NCBI GenBank assembly: GCA_009731375.1
Contig: BJOX01000046.1
Coordinates: forward strand, 308,113-372,112
Origin: Paulinella micropora
Taxonomy: Eukaryota > Cercozoa > Imbricatea > Euglyphida
Direction: 5' to 3'
DNA length: 64,000 bases
Shown: positions 21,822-31,615 of the stretch, in pieces
Numbering within the stretch: position 1 is the first letter of the stretch
Layout of the letters: every line of letters begins with the position of its first letter
Program-made: the position numbers and the translations under genes
The notes under the pieces: model-generated
Databases searched by the model: none
What the model was told of the DNA's origin: nothing
Seen by the model: the letters and a program-made list of their open reading frames with translations, nothing else

Positions 21822-22098
21822 TTACTAGCGATACTCAAGAGGGAAAAAAAAAATAGTTTTTTGATTTTGGTTGGAATTCAGTTAATTTTGGTTGGAATTT
21901 TAATTTTGGTTGGAAATTTGAATTTTTCAAATTAAGACGGCTATATTCGTCCGCAAAATATCGTAAATTTTCGCGAAATGTTACAGTTAAATTGGAAAAT
22001 TTGAATTTTTGTCACAAAAATGAAAAACTAACACAAAAATGAAAATCTGAAACAAAAACTAAAAACTATTTTTTCCCCCTCTTTAATGTCGCTAGTAA
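21822..22098. mobile_element. MITE copy 1, TA target-site duplication
   Basis: A 277-bp AT-rich element without coding capacity. The ends TTACTAGCGATACTCAAGAG and (complement of the right end) TTACTAGCGACATTAAAGAG are terminal inverted repeats. Flanking TA on both sides (21820-21821 and 22099-22100) fits a Tc1/mariner-type target duplication. The interior carries GGTTGGAATT repeats and a TTCGCGAAA palindrome. Confidence 0.85.
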
Positions 22099-22269
22099 TA
22101 TTGATCTTCAAGTTGAGGAATTCCGAAGCTAGTAAACGCGGGTCAGCGCAGCCCGCATGGGTTACGTTCGGGCCCTGCCTGTACTACGCCGCGCGGGTTG
22201 AAACTTAACTTCAGTTGAGACAACTTGCATGGTGCGGCATACATACACACATAAATACGTGCATACATA

Positions 22270-22524
22270 TTACTAGCGACATTCAAGAGGGGAAAAAACA
22301 TTAGTTTTTAGTTTTTGTGTCAGATTTTCATTTCTGAGTCAGTTTTTCATTTTTGTGACAAAATTCAAATTTTCCAATTTAAAGGTAACATTTCGCGAAA
22401 GTTTACAATATTTTGCGGACGAATATAGCCCCTAATTTGAAAAATTCAAATTTCCAACCAAAAGTAAAATTCCAACCAAAATCAAAAACTTTTTTTTTTT
22501 TTTCCTCTTGAATGTCGCTAGTAA
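22270..22524. mobile_element. MITE copy 2, opposite orientation
   Basis: A 255-bp relative of the element at 21822-22098, inserted in reverse orientation 171 bp away. Terminal inverted repeats (TTACTAGCGACATTCAAGAG at both ends) match almost perfectly, with TA on each side (22268-22269 and 22525-22526). It lacks one internal GGTTGGAATT unit of copy 1. The right end abuts a CATA microsatellite. Confidence 0.85.
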
Positions 22525-22529
22525 TACAT

Positions 22530-23028
22530 ACATACATACAAACATACATACATACATACCGTACATACATACATGCATGTACATACATACATGTACATAC
22601 ATACATATATACATGCATATATACGTACATACATACGTACATACATACATACATACATACATGCATACATACATGCATGCATACATGCATAAATACGTGC
22701 AAACATACATACATACATACATACATACATACATACAATATTACATACATACGTACGTACAAATATACATACATACATACATACATACATACATACATAC
22801 ATACATACATACACAGTGTCATACATACACACATACATACATACATACATACATACATACAGACAGACATACATACATACAGACATACATACATGCATAC
22901 ATATACATACATACATACATACATACATACATACCTTGTGATACCAAGACCCGATCCTGTCTGCTCCACCTTGCAACCTGTATGTATGTATGTATGTATG
23001 TATGTATGTATGTATGTGTGTATGTAGG
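22530..23028. repeat. CATA/TATG microsatellites around a small exon
   Basis: CATA array 22530-22934 and TATG array 22981-23025, separated by the 43-bp candidate exon of the kinase-like gene (22977-22935). Confidence 0.9.
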
Positions 23029-24209
23029 TACCCAGCAGTGCGAGTGTCGCTGCCGTCCTTGCGCGAGGGGCGGTAACAGGACATAAAACTGCGCTCATTG
23101 TTCCTAAACTGTCTGTTGCCCCGCAGTATGCGCCGCAAAGCCTGAAAATCACGCTCCGGCCCTCCCCTCCTCCTGAGCGGCCCTCGCCGCCGCTCCGGGG
23201 GCGGCAGAGGGTCCACGAGTTTCTTGGCCACAGCTCTTATCAGGCGCGCGAGCCCGTCGGGCAACTGGGCCAGCGCGTACAAGCTCCAGTAGCGCAGCCC
23301 TTTGCCAACCGAAACGTCCAAATACGCGCTGCGCGCTGCCCCCCACGCGCTCCAAAAACGACGCGCGTTCCAGCCCTGCCAGTGGGGCAGGGCGGCGGCC
23401 AGCGCGTCCGGGCAGACGGAAACCAGGTAGGCTACCAGTGCATCGGCATGCCCGCCTGGCCGCGGGGGGCGAATACGAGAAACAGGCTTCGTCTAGATCC
23501 GCCAACAGTACACGACGCACCTCGCACTCGCCGGCGTTTGCCGGCGAGTCCTGGAGCGCTAAGAGCACGTTCGAGGCCTTCAAGTCGTGGAAAAAAAACC
23601 CCGCTTCGGCCAGCCTCACCAGGTGACGGACCAGTGGTTGCAGCACCTGTCGGCACAGTTTCGGCGCGGGGAGTGCTTGCAGTGAACCCGCAGGGGTTTT
23701 TTGTTTCCGTCGCCCAATAGGAATTCATCCAGGTCAGTGTCTAGCCTGTCCAACACCAGCGCCCAACAGCTCCCTCTCTGTGTCCGTGGGCTAATCTTGT
23801 GCCTCTGGCTTTTCGAGTCCCAATTCAAACGCGCCTGCATGCGCGCCAGCTCCTTGGCCACCCCCGACCGATCTTGGTCCTGGTGCTCGGCCAACCACTC
23901 ACTCACACGCGCCCGCTCTAGAGTCAAAGCCCCGCGCAAGGGGCTGGTCACTCCCAGCGCGGTCCCTAGCCTCATGCCACGCCACTGACTACCCAGCGGG
24001 TCGTATGTTAGCTTAATCACAACCGACCCGCCCTCGTCGCCAAAAGCTGAGCCGAAAGACCCCAGGCCGATTAACTCTGCGTTTTCGAGCGCATCCAACA
24101 ATTCACTTGTGTCCTGTCGGCCAAGTTCGCAATTGCAATTGCACAGACTGCCCCGGGCTTCGGGCTCAGCTTCAAACTCCGCTAACACTCGCTTCCACCA
24201 AACTTGCAT
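22935..24209 (-). CDS. Protein kinase-like gene 1
   Basis: The start is the ATG at 24209. The N-lobe has a Gly-rich loop (LIGLGSFGSAFGDEGG) and a beta-3 Lys (SVVIKLTYDP). The hinge region reads LVLDRLDTDLDEFLL. The catalytic loop is FFHDLKASNVLL (Asp, Lys and Asn of the HxDLKxxN signature), and the metal-binding DFG is replaced by LLADLDEA. Two one-base shifts interrupt it: at a T6 run (23697-23702) and a G6 run (23464-23469). The C-lobe continues as YLDVSVGKGLRYWSLYALAQ. At 23032 a GTACCT donor leads across a microsatellite to a phase-compatible 43-bp exon (22977-22935, LQGGADRIGSWYHK) with CAG and GTATGT at its edges, so the gene seems to be spliced. Its substrate and activity are unknown. 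The 3' end was not found. Confidence 0.6.
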
Positions 24210-24239
24210 TTACTTCTCTTCTTTTTTGTTTTGTTTCTA

Positions 24240-24447
24240 GCTGGCCTTAAAAAAAAGGGAAGAGAAAGAGAGGGGTGTGCCCCCCCCCCCCCCCCCCCCC
24301 CCCNNNNNNNNNNNNNNNNNNNNNNNNNNNNNNNNNNNNNNNNNNNNNNNNNNNNCCCCCCCCCCCCCTCTCCCCCCTTTTGTGTTCTCTTTCTCTTCGC
24401 CCCCCCTCCCCCCTTTATCTTCTTTTTTGCTGCCCACTTGTAGCAAG

Positions 24448-24495
<48 letters not shown>
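24240..24495. repeat. Divergent intergenic region: purine/pyrimidine inverted repeat, poly-C gap, (GA)n
   Basis: Between two divergent genes. GAAGAGAAAGAG (24259-24270) is repeated inverted at 24387-24398, flanking poly-C and a 52-N gap (24304-24355). A GA dinucleotide run (about 24450-24496) ends just before the ATG at 24500 and would be 5' leader. Confidence 0.6.
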
Positions 24496-24497
<2 letters not shown>

Positions 24498-24499
24498 GC

Positions 24500-25540
24500 A
24501 TGGCGCGGGAAGAGCCAAAAACCGACGAAAGCAAGATAAGAGAAGGGCTACCGTCGCCGGTCACAATCCTCTGGGGTTTGGACGCGGCTCTGGCGCAGGG
24601 TGCGAGCATCCGTAACGCACGAGCAGAAGCCGCTGCTGCGCGCGCCGGCCCCCGTGCAGGGCACAGCGCGCCCTGTTTTGCCCTGGAGAATGCACAGCGG
24701 AGAAGCGAGCTGTTAGCTAGACTTTACTGTCCATTGCCTCCGCTAGAAGAGACACGGCAGGACTTGCTCACACAAGCTCGTGCGAGGGAGCCCGGGGGCG
24801 GGCGTGATTTGTGGAAACTCTGGTGCTTGTTCAATAACAACCTGCACGGAAACCGCAGCTTGTGCAGCAAGCGGATGGGTAGCTACTACTGGCGCCGAGG
24901 AGACGCAAATGCGCTGGTGCGTCTTTTGCGCAACTTAAACATATCGGCAAACAGGTACGCACAGCACAAGAGCCGAGCGGCCCATTGGCAGTTTTTGCGG
25001 CGGGCGTACCTTGAGGTGAAGCCGGCGGACCTGCCACGCGCACGGGCAATACTGGACCAGGCCTTTGAAGCCACAGTGACTACGTGCCAGCAAAAACTGG
25101 CGGAGCGTCGGACAGCCCGGATTGCGGATGCTCTGCGGCTTTTGTACGCGCGGCAGGGCAAGCTGTTATGGGTCAGAGTGCACCCCCGCGGCCGCTCTCT
25201 GCAACAGCAGCCGTGCGTTCCCTTGTTCTTAGACGCGCTCACCCTAGCACGACACCGGACGCGCCTGCACCTACGACTATACCGACACAGACACGCGGAG
25301 CAGGTCTTGAATTGGTGGCGGCGGGAGGAGGCTGACTGGAACGTGGCTTCGTGGGCCACTGACGCGCGCGATGACCGTGCGCTGGAGGTACTGGCCGAGC
25401 GGCACCCACAACTGAAGCTCGGCGCGAAACCCTACGTCTACGTGCGCTGCGTGCTGGAGCGCCGGGGTTCCGCGCTGAGGGGGGCCAGGCCGCATTTGGG
25501 CCCAGGAGACTATCAGATTGTTTGGCAGGACCTTGACTGA
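24500..25540 (+). CDS. Unknown 346-residue Arg/Leu-rich protein
   Basis: A single uninterrupted frame from ATG 24500 to TGA 25538. It is rich in Arg, Ala and Leu with predicted helices and conserved-looking Trp/Tyr patches (WKLWCLFNNNLHGNRSLCSK, MGSYYWRRGD, LNWWRREEADWNVASW). There is no signal peptide, membrane segment or zinc motif. It is divergent from the kinase-like gene at 24209 and may share a promoter region. No family was recognised. A long upstream extension through poly-C is an artefact of the gap. Confidence 0.7.
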   Translation: MAREEPKTDESKIREGLPSPVTILWGLDAALAQGASIRNARAEAAAARAGPRAGHSAPCFALENAQRRSELLARLYCPLPPLEETRQDLLTQARAREPGGGRDLWKLWCLFNNNLHGNRSLCSKRMGSYYWRRGDANALVRLLRNLNISANRYAQHKSRAAHWQFLRRAYLEVKPADLPRARAILDQAFEATVTTCQQKLAERRTARIADALRLLYARQGKLLWVRVHPRGRSLQQQPCVPLFLDALTLARHRTRLHLRLYRHRHAEQVLNWWRREEADWNVASWATDARDDRALEVLAERHPQLKLGAKPYVYVRCVLERRGSALRGARPHLGPGDYQIVWQDLD

Positions 25541-25643
25541 CGAACGCGCTGGCTCAGCCAGGAGCTCGCCCCTTGGGCCGCCTCGCGCCTAGGGTGGCCA
25601 ACCTGTGTGTCGGACTTGATCGGCCTTTACTGCCCATTTCCTT

Positions 25644-25873
25644 NNNNNNNNNNNNNNNNNNNNNNNNNNNNNNNNNNNNNNNNNNNNNNNNNNNNNNNNN
25701 NNNNNNNNNNNNNNNNNNNNNNNNNNNNNNNNNNNNNNNNNNNNNNNNNNNNNNNNNNNNNNNNNNNNNNNNNNNNNNNNNNNNNNNNNNNNNNNNNNNN
25801 NNNNNNNNNNNNNNNNNNNNNNNNNNNNNNNNNNNNNNNNNNNNNNNNNNNNNNNNNNNNNNNNNNNNNNNNN
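25644..25873. other. Assembly gap (230 N)
   Basis: The gap lies between two tandem island genes. The sequence just before it (25541-25643) shows no gene. Confidence 0.98.
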
Positions 25874-25920
25874 CCCCTCTTTCTTCTCTTCTTTGTTTGG
25901 GGGTGGGTCTTTTTTCTTTT

Positions 25921-25985
25921 GTTGAGCCGGCCTCTACCAGCTGCAGTAAATGCTAAGTAAAAACACAGGCAGAGGCCGGCTCAAC
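25921..25985. terminator. Intergenic hairpin, 15-bp perfect stem
   Basis: GTTGAGCCGGCCTCT (25921-25935) is inverted at 25971-25985 around a 35-nt loop. T-rich and A-rich flanks (CTTTTTTCTTTT and AAAGAAAAAAAA) extend the stem imperfectly. It sits between the stop at 25540 and the next start at 26008. It could act as a 3'-end signal of the kind known from mimiviruses, where transcripts end at hairpins. That function is inferred. Confidence 0.55.
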
Positions 25986-26007
25986 AAAGAAAAAAAAAGG
26001 CCTGCGT

Positions 26008-26969
26008 ATGTCGAGCGGCGGTAACACGGCCGATCATCTTTTAGCCTGTTGCAAATTCAACAGGAAAGAGCTTAGCAACGGGCTAAAGTATCTGTCTACA
26101 AAAATAGAGAAGAACTTGGGGGAGCCGTCCATAGTATTACGGCAAGAAATCCAAGTCGATAAAAGGAGATTGTGCAAGGCAGCAGGATTTGGCCGAACTG
26201 GTATGTCGGGTCTGGTCTCGGGTCGAGAACGGGCGGGTGTCGACGACGGGGGGCCCTGCAGGCTCGTCCCTTCTGGACCACTTGGTGAAGCTGCAGGCCC
26301 GGATCTTGTGCGTCCTTTGGTATATGAACAAAGCTCAGTCCGGCGAAACCGCCGCCCCAGCGCGCGACCATCCTGTGTTGTTCTGGCAGCTCTACGAGCG
26401 CGCAAGATCGGAGCTGGAGTCAGGCCACCCTGCACGCTCAAGAGATTGATGTTCTTATCCGTCCTTTCCCCCATACAGGACAGAGCAGTCTGGAGCTCGT
26501 TAGAAAAAACGTTACGTTTCAGAAGTTCTTGCACTTGAATCGCGTGATAAATAGAATCAAACCCACGAGGTTTCCAGAGCACAGAAAGCTCGAAATAGAA
26601 CAGCTAGAAATGTATGTCAAGCGTCTTGAGAGTGAAAGTCCGTTCCTGCTACCGGAGCTAAGGCAATTCAACCACGTCCTTCCGGACGCCGGTTGGTGGG
26701 CCACGTGCTGTCACTTCAACGCGGAAGTGAACCAGAACCTGGACAAGAAAATTCTGGTATTTCCTTTCGCCCGCGCGGCCATCGCGAGGCTGGTGCGTGC
26801 CCACTCCGAAAACAAGAAGCTGCAGCTGAGTTGGCTCAAGAGCGCTATCCAAGCGTTTGCGAATCTCCAACCCCTCACGGGGTTCGAAGTACGGCATACG
26901 AGGAAGAAGAAGAACAGCACGGGTGAGTGGCTCCCGATCGAAAGCAGCTGGCTGTCTGTGCGCAATTAG
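26008..26969 (+). CDS. Unknown protein, frame broken twice
   Basis: Three overlapping plus-strand frames join into one protein-like reading: LLACCKFNRKELSNGLKYLS from 26008, then VCRVWSRVENGRV and LLDHLVKLQARILCVLWYMN, then LHAQEIDVLIRPFPHTGQSS through LNRVINRIKPTRF to WLPIESSWLSVRN, ending TAG 26967. Each change is a +1 shift (near 26190 and 26440). It is mostly helical and basic. A cyclin-fold/TFIIB-like reading was considered but not supported. It runs straight into a GTAG/GTAT microsatellite, so the C-terminus may instead be a splice donor (GTAGGT). Confidence 0.5.
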
Positions 26970-27455
26970 GTAGGTATGCAAGTAAGCAAGCAAGTAAGTA
27001 AGTAAAGTAAGTAAGTAAGTAAGTAAGTATGTATGTATGTATGTATGTATTTATGCATGTATGTATGTATGTATGTATGTATGTATCTGTGTATGCGTGT
27101 ATGTGTATGTATGTATGTATGTATGTATGTAGGTAGGTAGATAGGTAGGTAGGTAGGTAGGTAGGTAGGTAGGTATGTATGTATGTATGTATGTATGCGT
27201 GTATGTGCATGTATGTATGTATGTATGTATGTATGTATGTAGGTAGGTAGGTAGGTAGGTAGGTAGGTAGGTAGGTAGGTAGGTATGCATGCTGCATGTA
27301 TGCATGCATGCATGTATGTATGTATGTATGTATGTATGTATGTATGTATGTATGTATGTACGTATGTACGTATGTATGCATGCATGTATGCATGTATGTA
27401 TGTATGTATGTATGTATGTATGTATGCATGTATGTATGCATGCATGTATCTGCGT
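26970..27455. repeat. GTAA, GTAT and GGTA microsatellite
   Basis: Tetranucleotide arrays with blocks of AGTA (26990-27027), GTAT and GGTA. The ORFs here are repeat-derived. Confidence 0.95.
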
Positions 27456-27542
27456 ATGTTTGAGCAGGACAGGGTTGAAACAGAGTTTATGTATCTGTAT
27501 GTATGTAATGTTTGCTAGAGGCTCTCGCTGCTTCGCCTGGGC

Positions 27543-27620
27543 ATGTTCTGGCCAGTATTGTCCGCGCTGCTGTTGCTGCTGTCCTGCGTTCACGCGTTCG
27601 ACCCCGGCTTCAACAAACAG
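27543..27620 (+). CDS. Signal-peptide first exon of an unidentified secreted protein
   Basis: ATG 27543 encodes MFWPVLSALLLLLSCVHA, a textbook secretory signal peptide with cleavage expected after the HA, then FDPGFNKQ, and stops at a GTATAG donor (exon end 27620). Partial copies of the same exon end follow near 27855-27895, 28066-28113 and 29446-29492, separated by TAC/AAT triplet arrays. The next exon is uncertain. The secreted product may carry the CPGDWDYCPN segment at 29493. Confidence 0.6.
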
Positions 27621-27642
27621 GTATAGCTACATACATAGTATG

Positions 27643-27645
27643 CAT

Positions 27646-27713
<68 letters not shown>

Positions 27714-27744
27714 GCCACCACTACTAGCACTAGTACTAGTACTA

Positions 27745-27838
<94 letters not shown>

Positions 27839-27981
27839 CATGATTGTTGCTGTTGTCCTGTGTCCACGCGTTTGACTCCGGCTTCAACAAACGGGTATAG
27901 ATTGTACTATCTATCCATCTTCTGTTTCTTCTGTTGTTTCTTCTTCTTCTTCTTCTTCTTCTTCTTCTTCTTCTTCTTCTT

Positions 27982-28018
<37 letters not shown>

Positions 28019-28029
28019 AACTACTACTA

Positions 28030-28062
<33 letters not shown>

Positions 28063-28138
28063 CTGCTGCTGCTGTCCTGTGTTCACGCGTTTGACCGTGG
28101 CTTCAACAAACAGGTATAGATTATACATATCTTTCCAT

Positions 28139-28184
<46 letters not shown>

Positions 28185-28188
28185 CGCG

Positions 28189-28234
<46 letters not shown>

Positions 28235-28235
28235 T

Positions 28236-28328
<93 letters not shown>

Positions 28329-28359
28329 TAATAATAATAATAATAATAATAGTGCTTCT
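27643..28359. repeat. TAC/TTC/TGC/AAT triplet arrays with exon copies
   Basis: CTA arrays at 27646-27840, 27988-28040 and 28138-28280, a CTT array 27938-27983, GCT 28030-28073 and AAT 28282-28352. Degraded copies of the exon at 27543 (LLSCVHAFDSGFNKR, LLSCVHAFDRGFNKQ) are embedded near 27855-27895 and 28066-28113. Each is followed by GTATAGATT, so the donor was duplicated too. Confidence 0.9.
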
Positions 28360-28405
28360 CTGTCAATGGCTGATGCATTTCTGCACATGCGCCTCCATCG
28401 TCTCA

Positions 28406-28571
28406 NNNNNNNNNNNNNNNNNNNNNNNNNNNNNNNNNNNNNNNNNNNNNNNNNNNNNNNNNNNNNNNNNNNNNNNNNNNNNNNNNNNNNNNNNNNNNNN
28501 NNNNNNNNNNNNNNNNNNNNNNNNNNNNNNNNNNNNNNNNNNNNNNNNNNNNNNNNNNNNNNNNNNNNNNN
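28406..28571. other. Assembly gap (166 N)
   Basis: The gap is flanked by triplet arrays and the possible retroposon at 28572. Confidence 0.98.
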
Positions 28572-28623
28572 TGGCGACATGAGGCCATTGGGCTGGTACG
28601 GGAATCGAACTGGCGACAGGGCC

Positions 28624-28675
<52 letters not shown>

Positions 28676-29118
28676 TTTACTATATCTGAGGCGTACTGAT
28701 GCAGCTAATGGCATATCCTCAACGGACATAAGCCTCCAATACCCTTGTTCGAGGTCCTCCACCCCCCCGTGTCAGTCTCTCGCCTGATGATCGGGGCCAC
28801 CGATGGAGCTCCTGAGGGCAAGACTGCACTAAGCCGAGGTTATTCCGCAGTCCCAGCAACCTCTTGCAAGACGTCACCGAATGTGCAAGTGCATACACCA
28901 AGCGCGGTTGCTAGAGCTGCCTCGAAACCCCACCCATAACAATCTGGTGTCTGCTGGGTCCTGGGCTATCAACCAGCATATGCGGAGTTTAAGATCTTTT
29001 ACGCGCGCAACGACCCTCCTCCCCAGCATCTACCACCAAAGGGTTATGAGTTGGCGTCACAGTTTAACGCCTTGAGGCCATTGGGCTGGAACTCTGTTTA
29101 GCAAGTGTGACTAGGTTT

Positions 29119-29163
<45 letters not shown>

Positions 29164-29231
29164 GTGGCAACAACAAGAACAACAACAACAACGACAACAA
29201 CAACAACAACAACAATAACATAATAATAATG

Positions 29232-29262
<31 letters not shown>

Positions 29263-29347
29263 CAACAACAACAACAACAATAATAATAATAATAATAATA
29301 ATAACGATAATAATAACGACAATAATAACAATAATAATAACAACAAC

Positions 29348-29418
<71 letters not shown>

Positions 29419-29430
29419 TGATGATGGTGA
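28572..29430. mobile_element. Possible non-LTR retroposon tails with (AAT)n
   Basis: GAGGCCATTGGGCTGG occurs at about 28581 and 29074. Each time it is followed within 30-50 bp by a long AAT array (28622-28676 and 29120-29430). The 28690-29110 stretch has no gene but an even composition like a LINE 3' end. A TTCGA-containing stretch near 28605 resembles a tRNA B-box on the minus strand, so a SINE is the alternative. Only 3' ends are visible. Confidence 0.3.
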
Positions 29431-29445
29431 TAATGATGATAATCC

Positions 29446-30010
29446 TGTTTGCTGTCCTGTGTTCACACTGTTCACGCTGCCTTCAACAAACAGGTGTCCG
29501 GGAGACTGGGATTACTGTCCCAACGCTAGCAATGTGCTAGCTAGCTACCCAGCGGCGGCGCAATGGTGTATACATACATACAAACATACATACATACATA
29601 CATACATGCATACATACATACATACATACATGCTAGCTAGCTACCCACCTTTGGCGCAGTGGTACATACATACATACACACATACATACATACATACATA
29701 CATACTTACATACTTACGTGCTAGCTAGCTACCCACCTGCGGCGCAGTGGTACATACATACATACATACATACATACGTACATACGTACATACATACATA
29801 CATACGTACGTACATACATACGTGCTAGCTAGCTACCACATACATACATACATACATACATACATACATACGTGCTAGCTAGCTACCCAGCTTCGCAGCA
29901 ATTATACATACATACATACATACATGCATACATACATACATACATACGTGCTAGCTAGCTACCCAGCTGCGCAGCAATTATACATACATACATACATACA
30001 TACATGCATA
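29446..30010 (+). repeat. Exon-derived minisatellite interspersed with CATA repeats
   Basis: After AACAAACAG at 29492 a readable segment CPGDWDYCPNASNVLASY precedes GTGCTAGCTAGCTACCCAGC. This 20-mer or a variant recurs near 29631, 29718, 29822, 29871 and 29947, usually followed by a GCGGCGCAATGG-like piece and then a CATA array. It reads LASYPAAAQW, LASYPPLAQW, LASYPAAQQL. It appears to be a coding fragment amplified together with the neighbouring microsatellite. Confidence 0.7.
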
Positions 30011-30030
30011 CATACATACATACATACATA

Positions 30031-30274
30031 CGGATTCCCTAGCCTACACGCAGCCTATGTAGCCACGGGGCTCGGCGCGCTCACTCACTACGTGCTTCTG
30101 CGTCTCCTGCAGATAGAGAGCAGGTCGTGGCGCGCCTCGGACGACAGCTCTAATAATTTAGAAATAGCCCTGTGGATTATAGAATGGTCGCTGGGGGCTA
30201 AGGCCGGCCGCAGCATACTGTACCAACTGATTGGAAAACGGCTACAAAAACTGACAGGCTGGCCGCCCTACTGA
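30031..30274 (+). CDS. C-terminal exon or fragment of an unknown protein
   Basis: Following the CATA array, an open frame reads LHAAYVATGLGALTHYVLLR and IALWIIEWSLGAKAGRS to TGWPPY with TGA at 30272. It has no start of its own. Acceptor-like TAG (about 30040) and CAG (about 30111) are present. It could be the 3' exon of the gene ending at 26969, split by the 3-kb microsatellite block, or a separate remnant. AAATTAAAG follows the stop, as at other island gene ends. Confidence 0.4.
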
Positions 30275-30387
30275 CAAAAATTAAAGCCTTGTTTTTTAGC
30301 CTTTGTACTCCCTTCTTTTTGAGAGAACTCTCAGTTTTTTTATTAATATTGTTTTTTCTGACCGGGCGGCGGCCAGCCGCCGGAAAT

Positions 30388-31331
30388 TTAAGTTGGGAGT
30401 GGAAATGCAGAGCGCGCGCTGGCTAGCAGCGCGCTTGGCACCGGTCTCATAGCCACGCCGTAGGTACCGACACAGACCACCGCCGAAGCCACGCGCAGCC
30501 GGCACTCGTACGTCTGCTGAAACAGCCACTCGGCCATGGCGGCTTGCACCAAGAACCTGTGCATAGGCGTGTCGGGCCAGCCGGCCCAGGACACACCCCG
30601 CAGCGCCGGCGCGCCAGGTAGAGCACTGTCAAACACCGCCTGTGACTTTTTGATCTCGAGCAGCCACAAAGTGCCCGTCCTCTTTTCAAACCAGACCTGG
30701 TCTATCTGAGTGCACAGTTCCAGTCCAGGCGTGTGCACCCGAAGCTGCGCAGCCACCGGCCGACCAAAACGCCCATACAGAAAAGATAGGCGCTGGCTGC
30801 CAAGGGGTGCAGCCGCTACAGGAGCTCCCCGGCCAAACGCAGGCCCGTGCCAGCCTCCAGACCGGCTCGGAAGCGCCGCACCTCGGCGGCGGGCGCCCCG
30901 TCCCATATCACATATTCTTTTGCCCACAGTGTCCCGCTCAGCGCTGGTTCCCTGGCTTTGAGCGCCATCTCCACCAACGCGTTCCGCTGCTGATCCACCA
31001 CGACGCCGTTGCCGCGCCCGAAAAAAGGCGATCGTACGATCCGTGCATCGGTACGTCTCCTGCGTGTCGCTGTGCTTGCGCGGACCCCCCGGCGCCAGCT
31101 GCGATAGCCGTTTTGAGCCGCGGTCGTCTTCCTACGCCTGATTCGAGGCTTTTTCTGCCACACCTCCGCCTCCAACCAACCATGCAGCCCATTCAGCGCG
31201 CGGCCCTGGTAGCAGGGAATAAAGCTCGGAGGCCGTTGGTAAATCTTGTCGGTTACCTCGGGGCGTCGTGCCCAGTACAGACCGGCGCCCCAGGGGCTTT
31301 GTGCTTCGGGGCTAGTTGTTCTTTTTTGCAT
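30388..31331 (-). CDS. PD-(D/E)XK-like nuclease 1
   Basis: From ATG 31331. The N-terminal half is basic (QKKPRIRRRKTTAAQ). The C-terminal half has the restriction-endonuclease-fold pattern: IDQVWFEKRTGTLWLLEIKK, that is Asp, about 14 residues, Glu-x-Lys, followed by HRFLVQAAMAEWLFQQTY, a helix with a Gln typical of this fold. A one-base shift near 30820 joins two frames. The stop TAA is at 30388-30390. An earlier in-frame ATG (31397) falls in the upstream hairpin and is less likely. Closest known relations would be viral or mobile-element REase-fold nucleases; the exact family is not recognised. Confidence 0.55.
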
Positions 31332-31401
31332 TTTTAGGTCCTTGTCAAGAGTCCGACCAAGAACCAAGAAAGAAAAGAGGAGAGGGGAAGGGAGCAAGGG
31401 G

Positions 31402-31456
31402 AGAGAGGGCGAATGCTGGGGGGGGGGGGGGGGGGGGCCCCCCCCTNNNNNNNNNN

Positions 31457-31493
<37 letters not shown>

Positions 31494-31514
31494 GCCCCAG
31501 CATTCGCCCTCTCT
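31402..31514. repeat. 19-bp hairpin enclosing G/C homopolymers and a gap
   Basis: AGAGAGGGCGAATGCTGGG (31402-31420) pairs perfectly with 31496-31514. Between them lie poly-G, poly-C, 10 N and a long poly-G. It stands between divergent start codons (31331 minus, 31616 plus), so it is a 5' feature, not a terminator. Confidence 0.8.
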
Positions 31515-31615
31515 TTCCTTCTTTTCTGCTGTTTTTGTCTCCGAAACAGCATCTTAAGAAAGAGAACAAGAGAGGCAGACAGGAAAAAAAAAAAGGTCTC
31601 TATGGAGGTTGGAAG

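Noticed and set aside
26008-26969. TFIIB/cyclin-fold transcription factor
   Set aside because: Only a short CCKFNRKEL stretch resembles it. There is no zinc ribbon and no second cyclin repeat.
28595-28620. tRNA-like TTCGATTCC T-arm on the minus strand
   Set aside because: No acceptor, D or anticodon arms could be fitted and the sequence runs into a gap. At best it is a tRNA-derived SINE piece.
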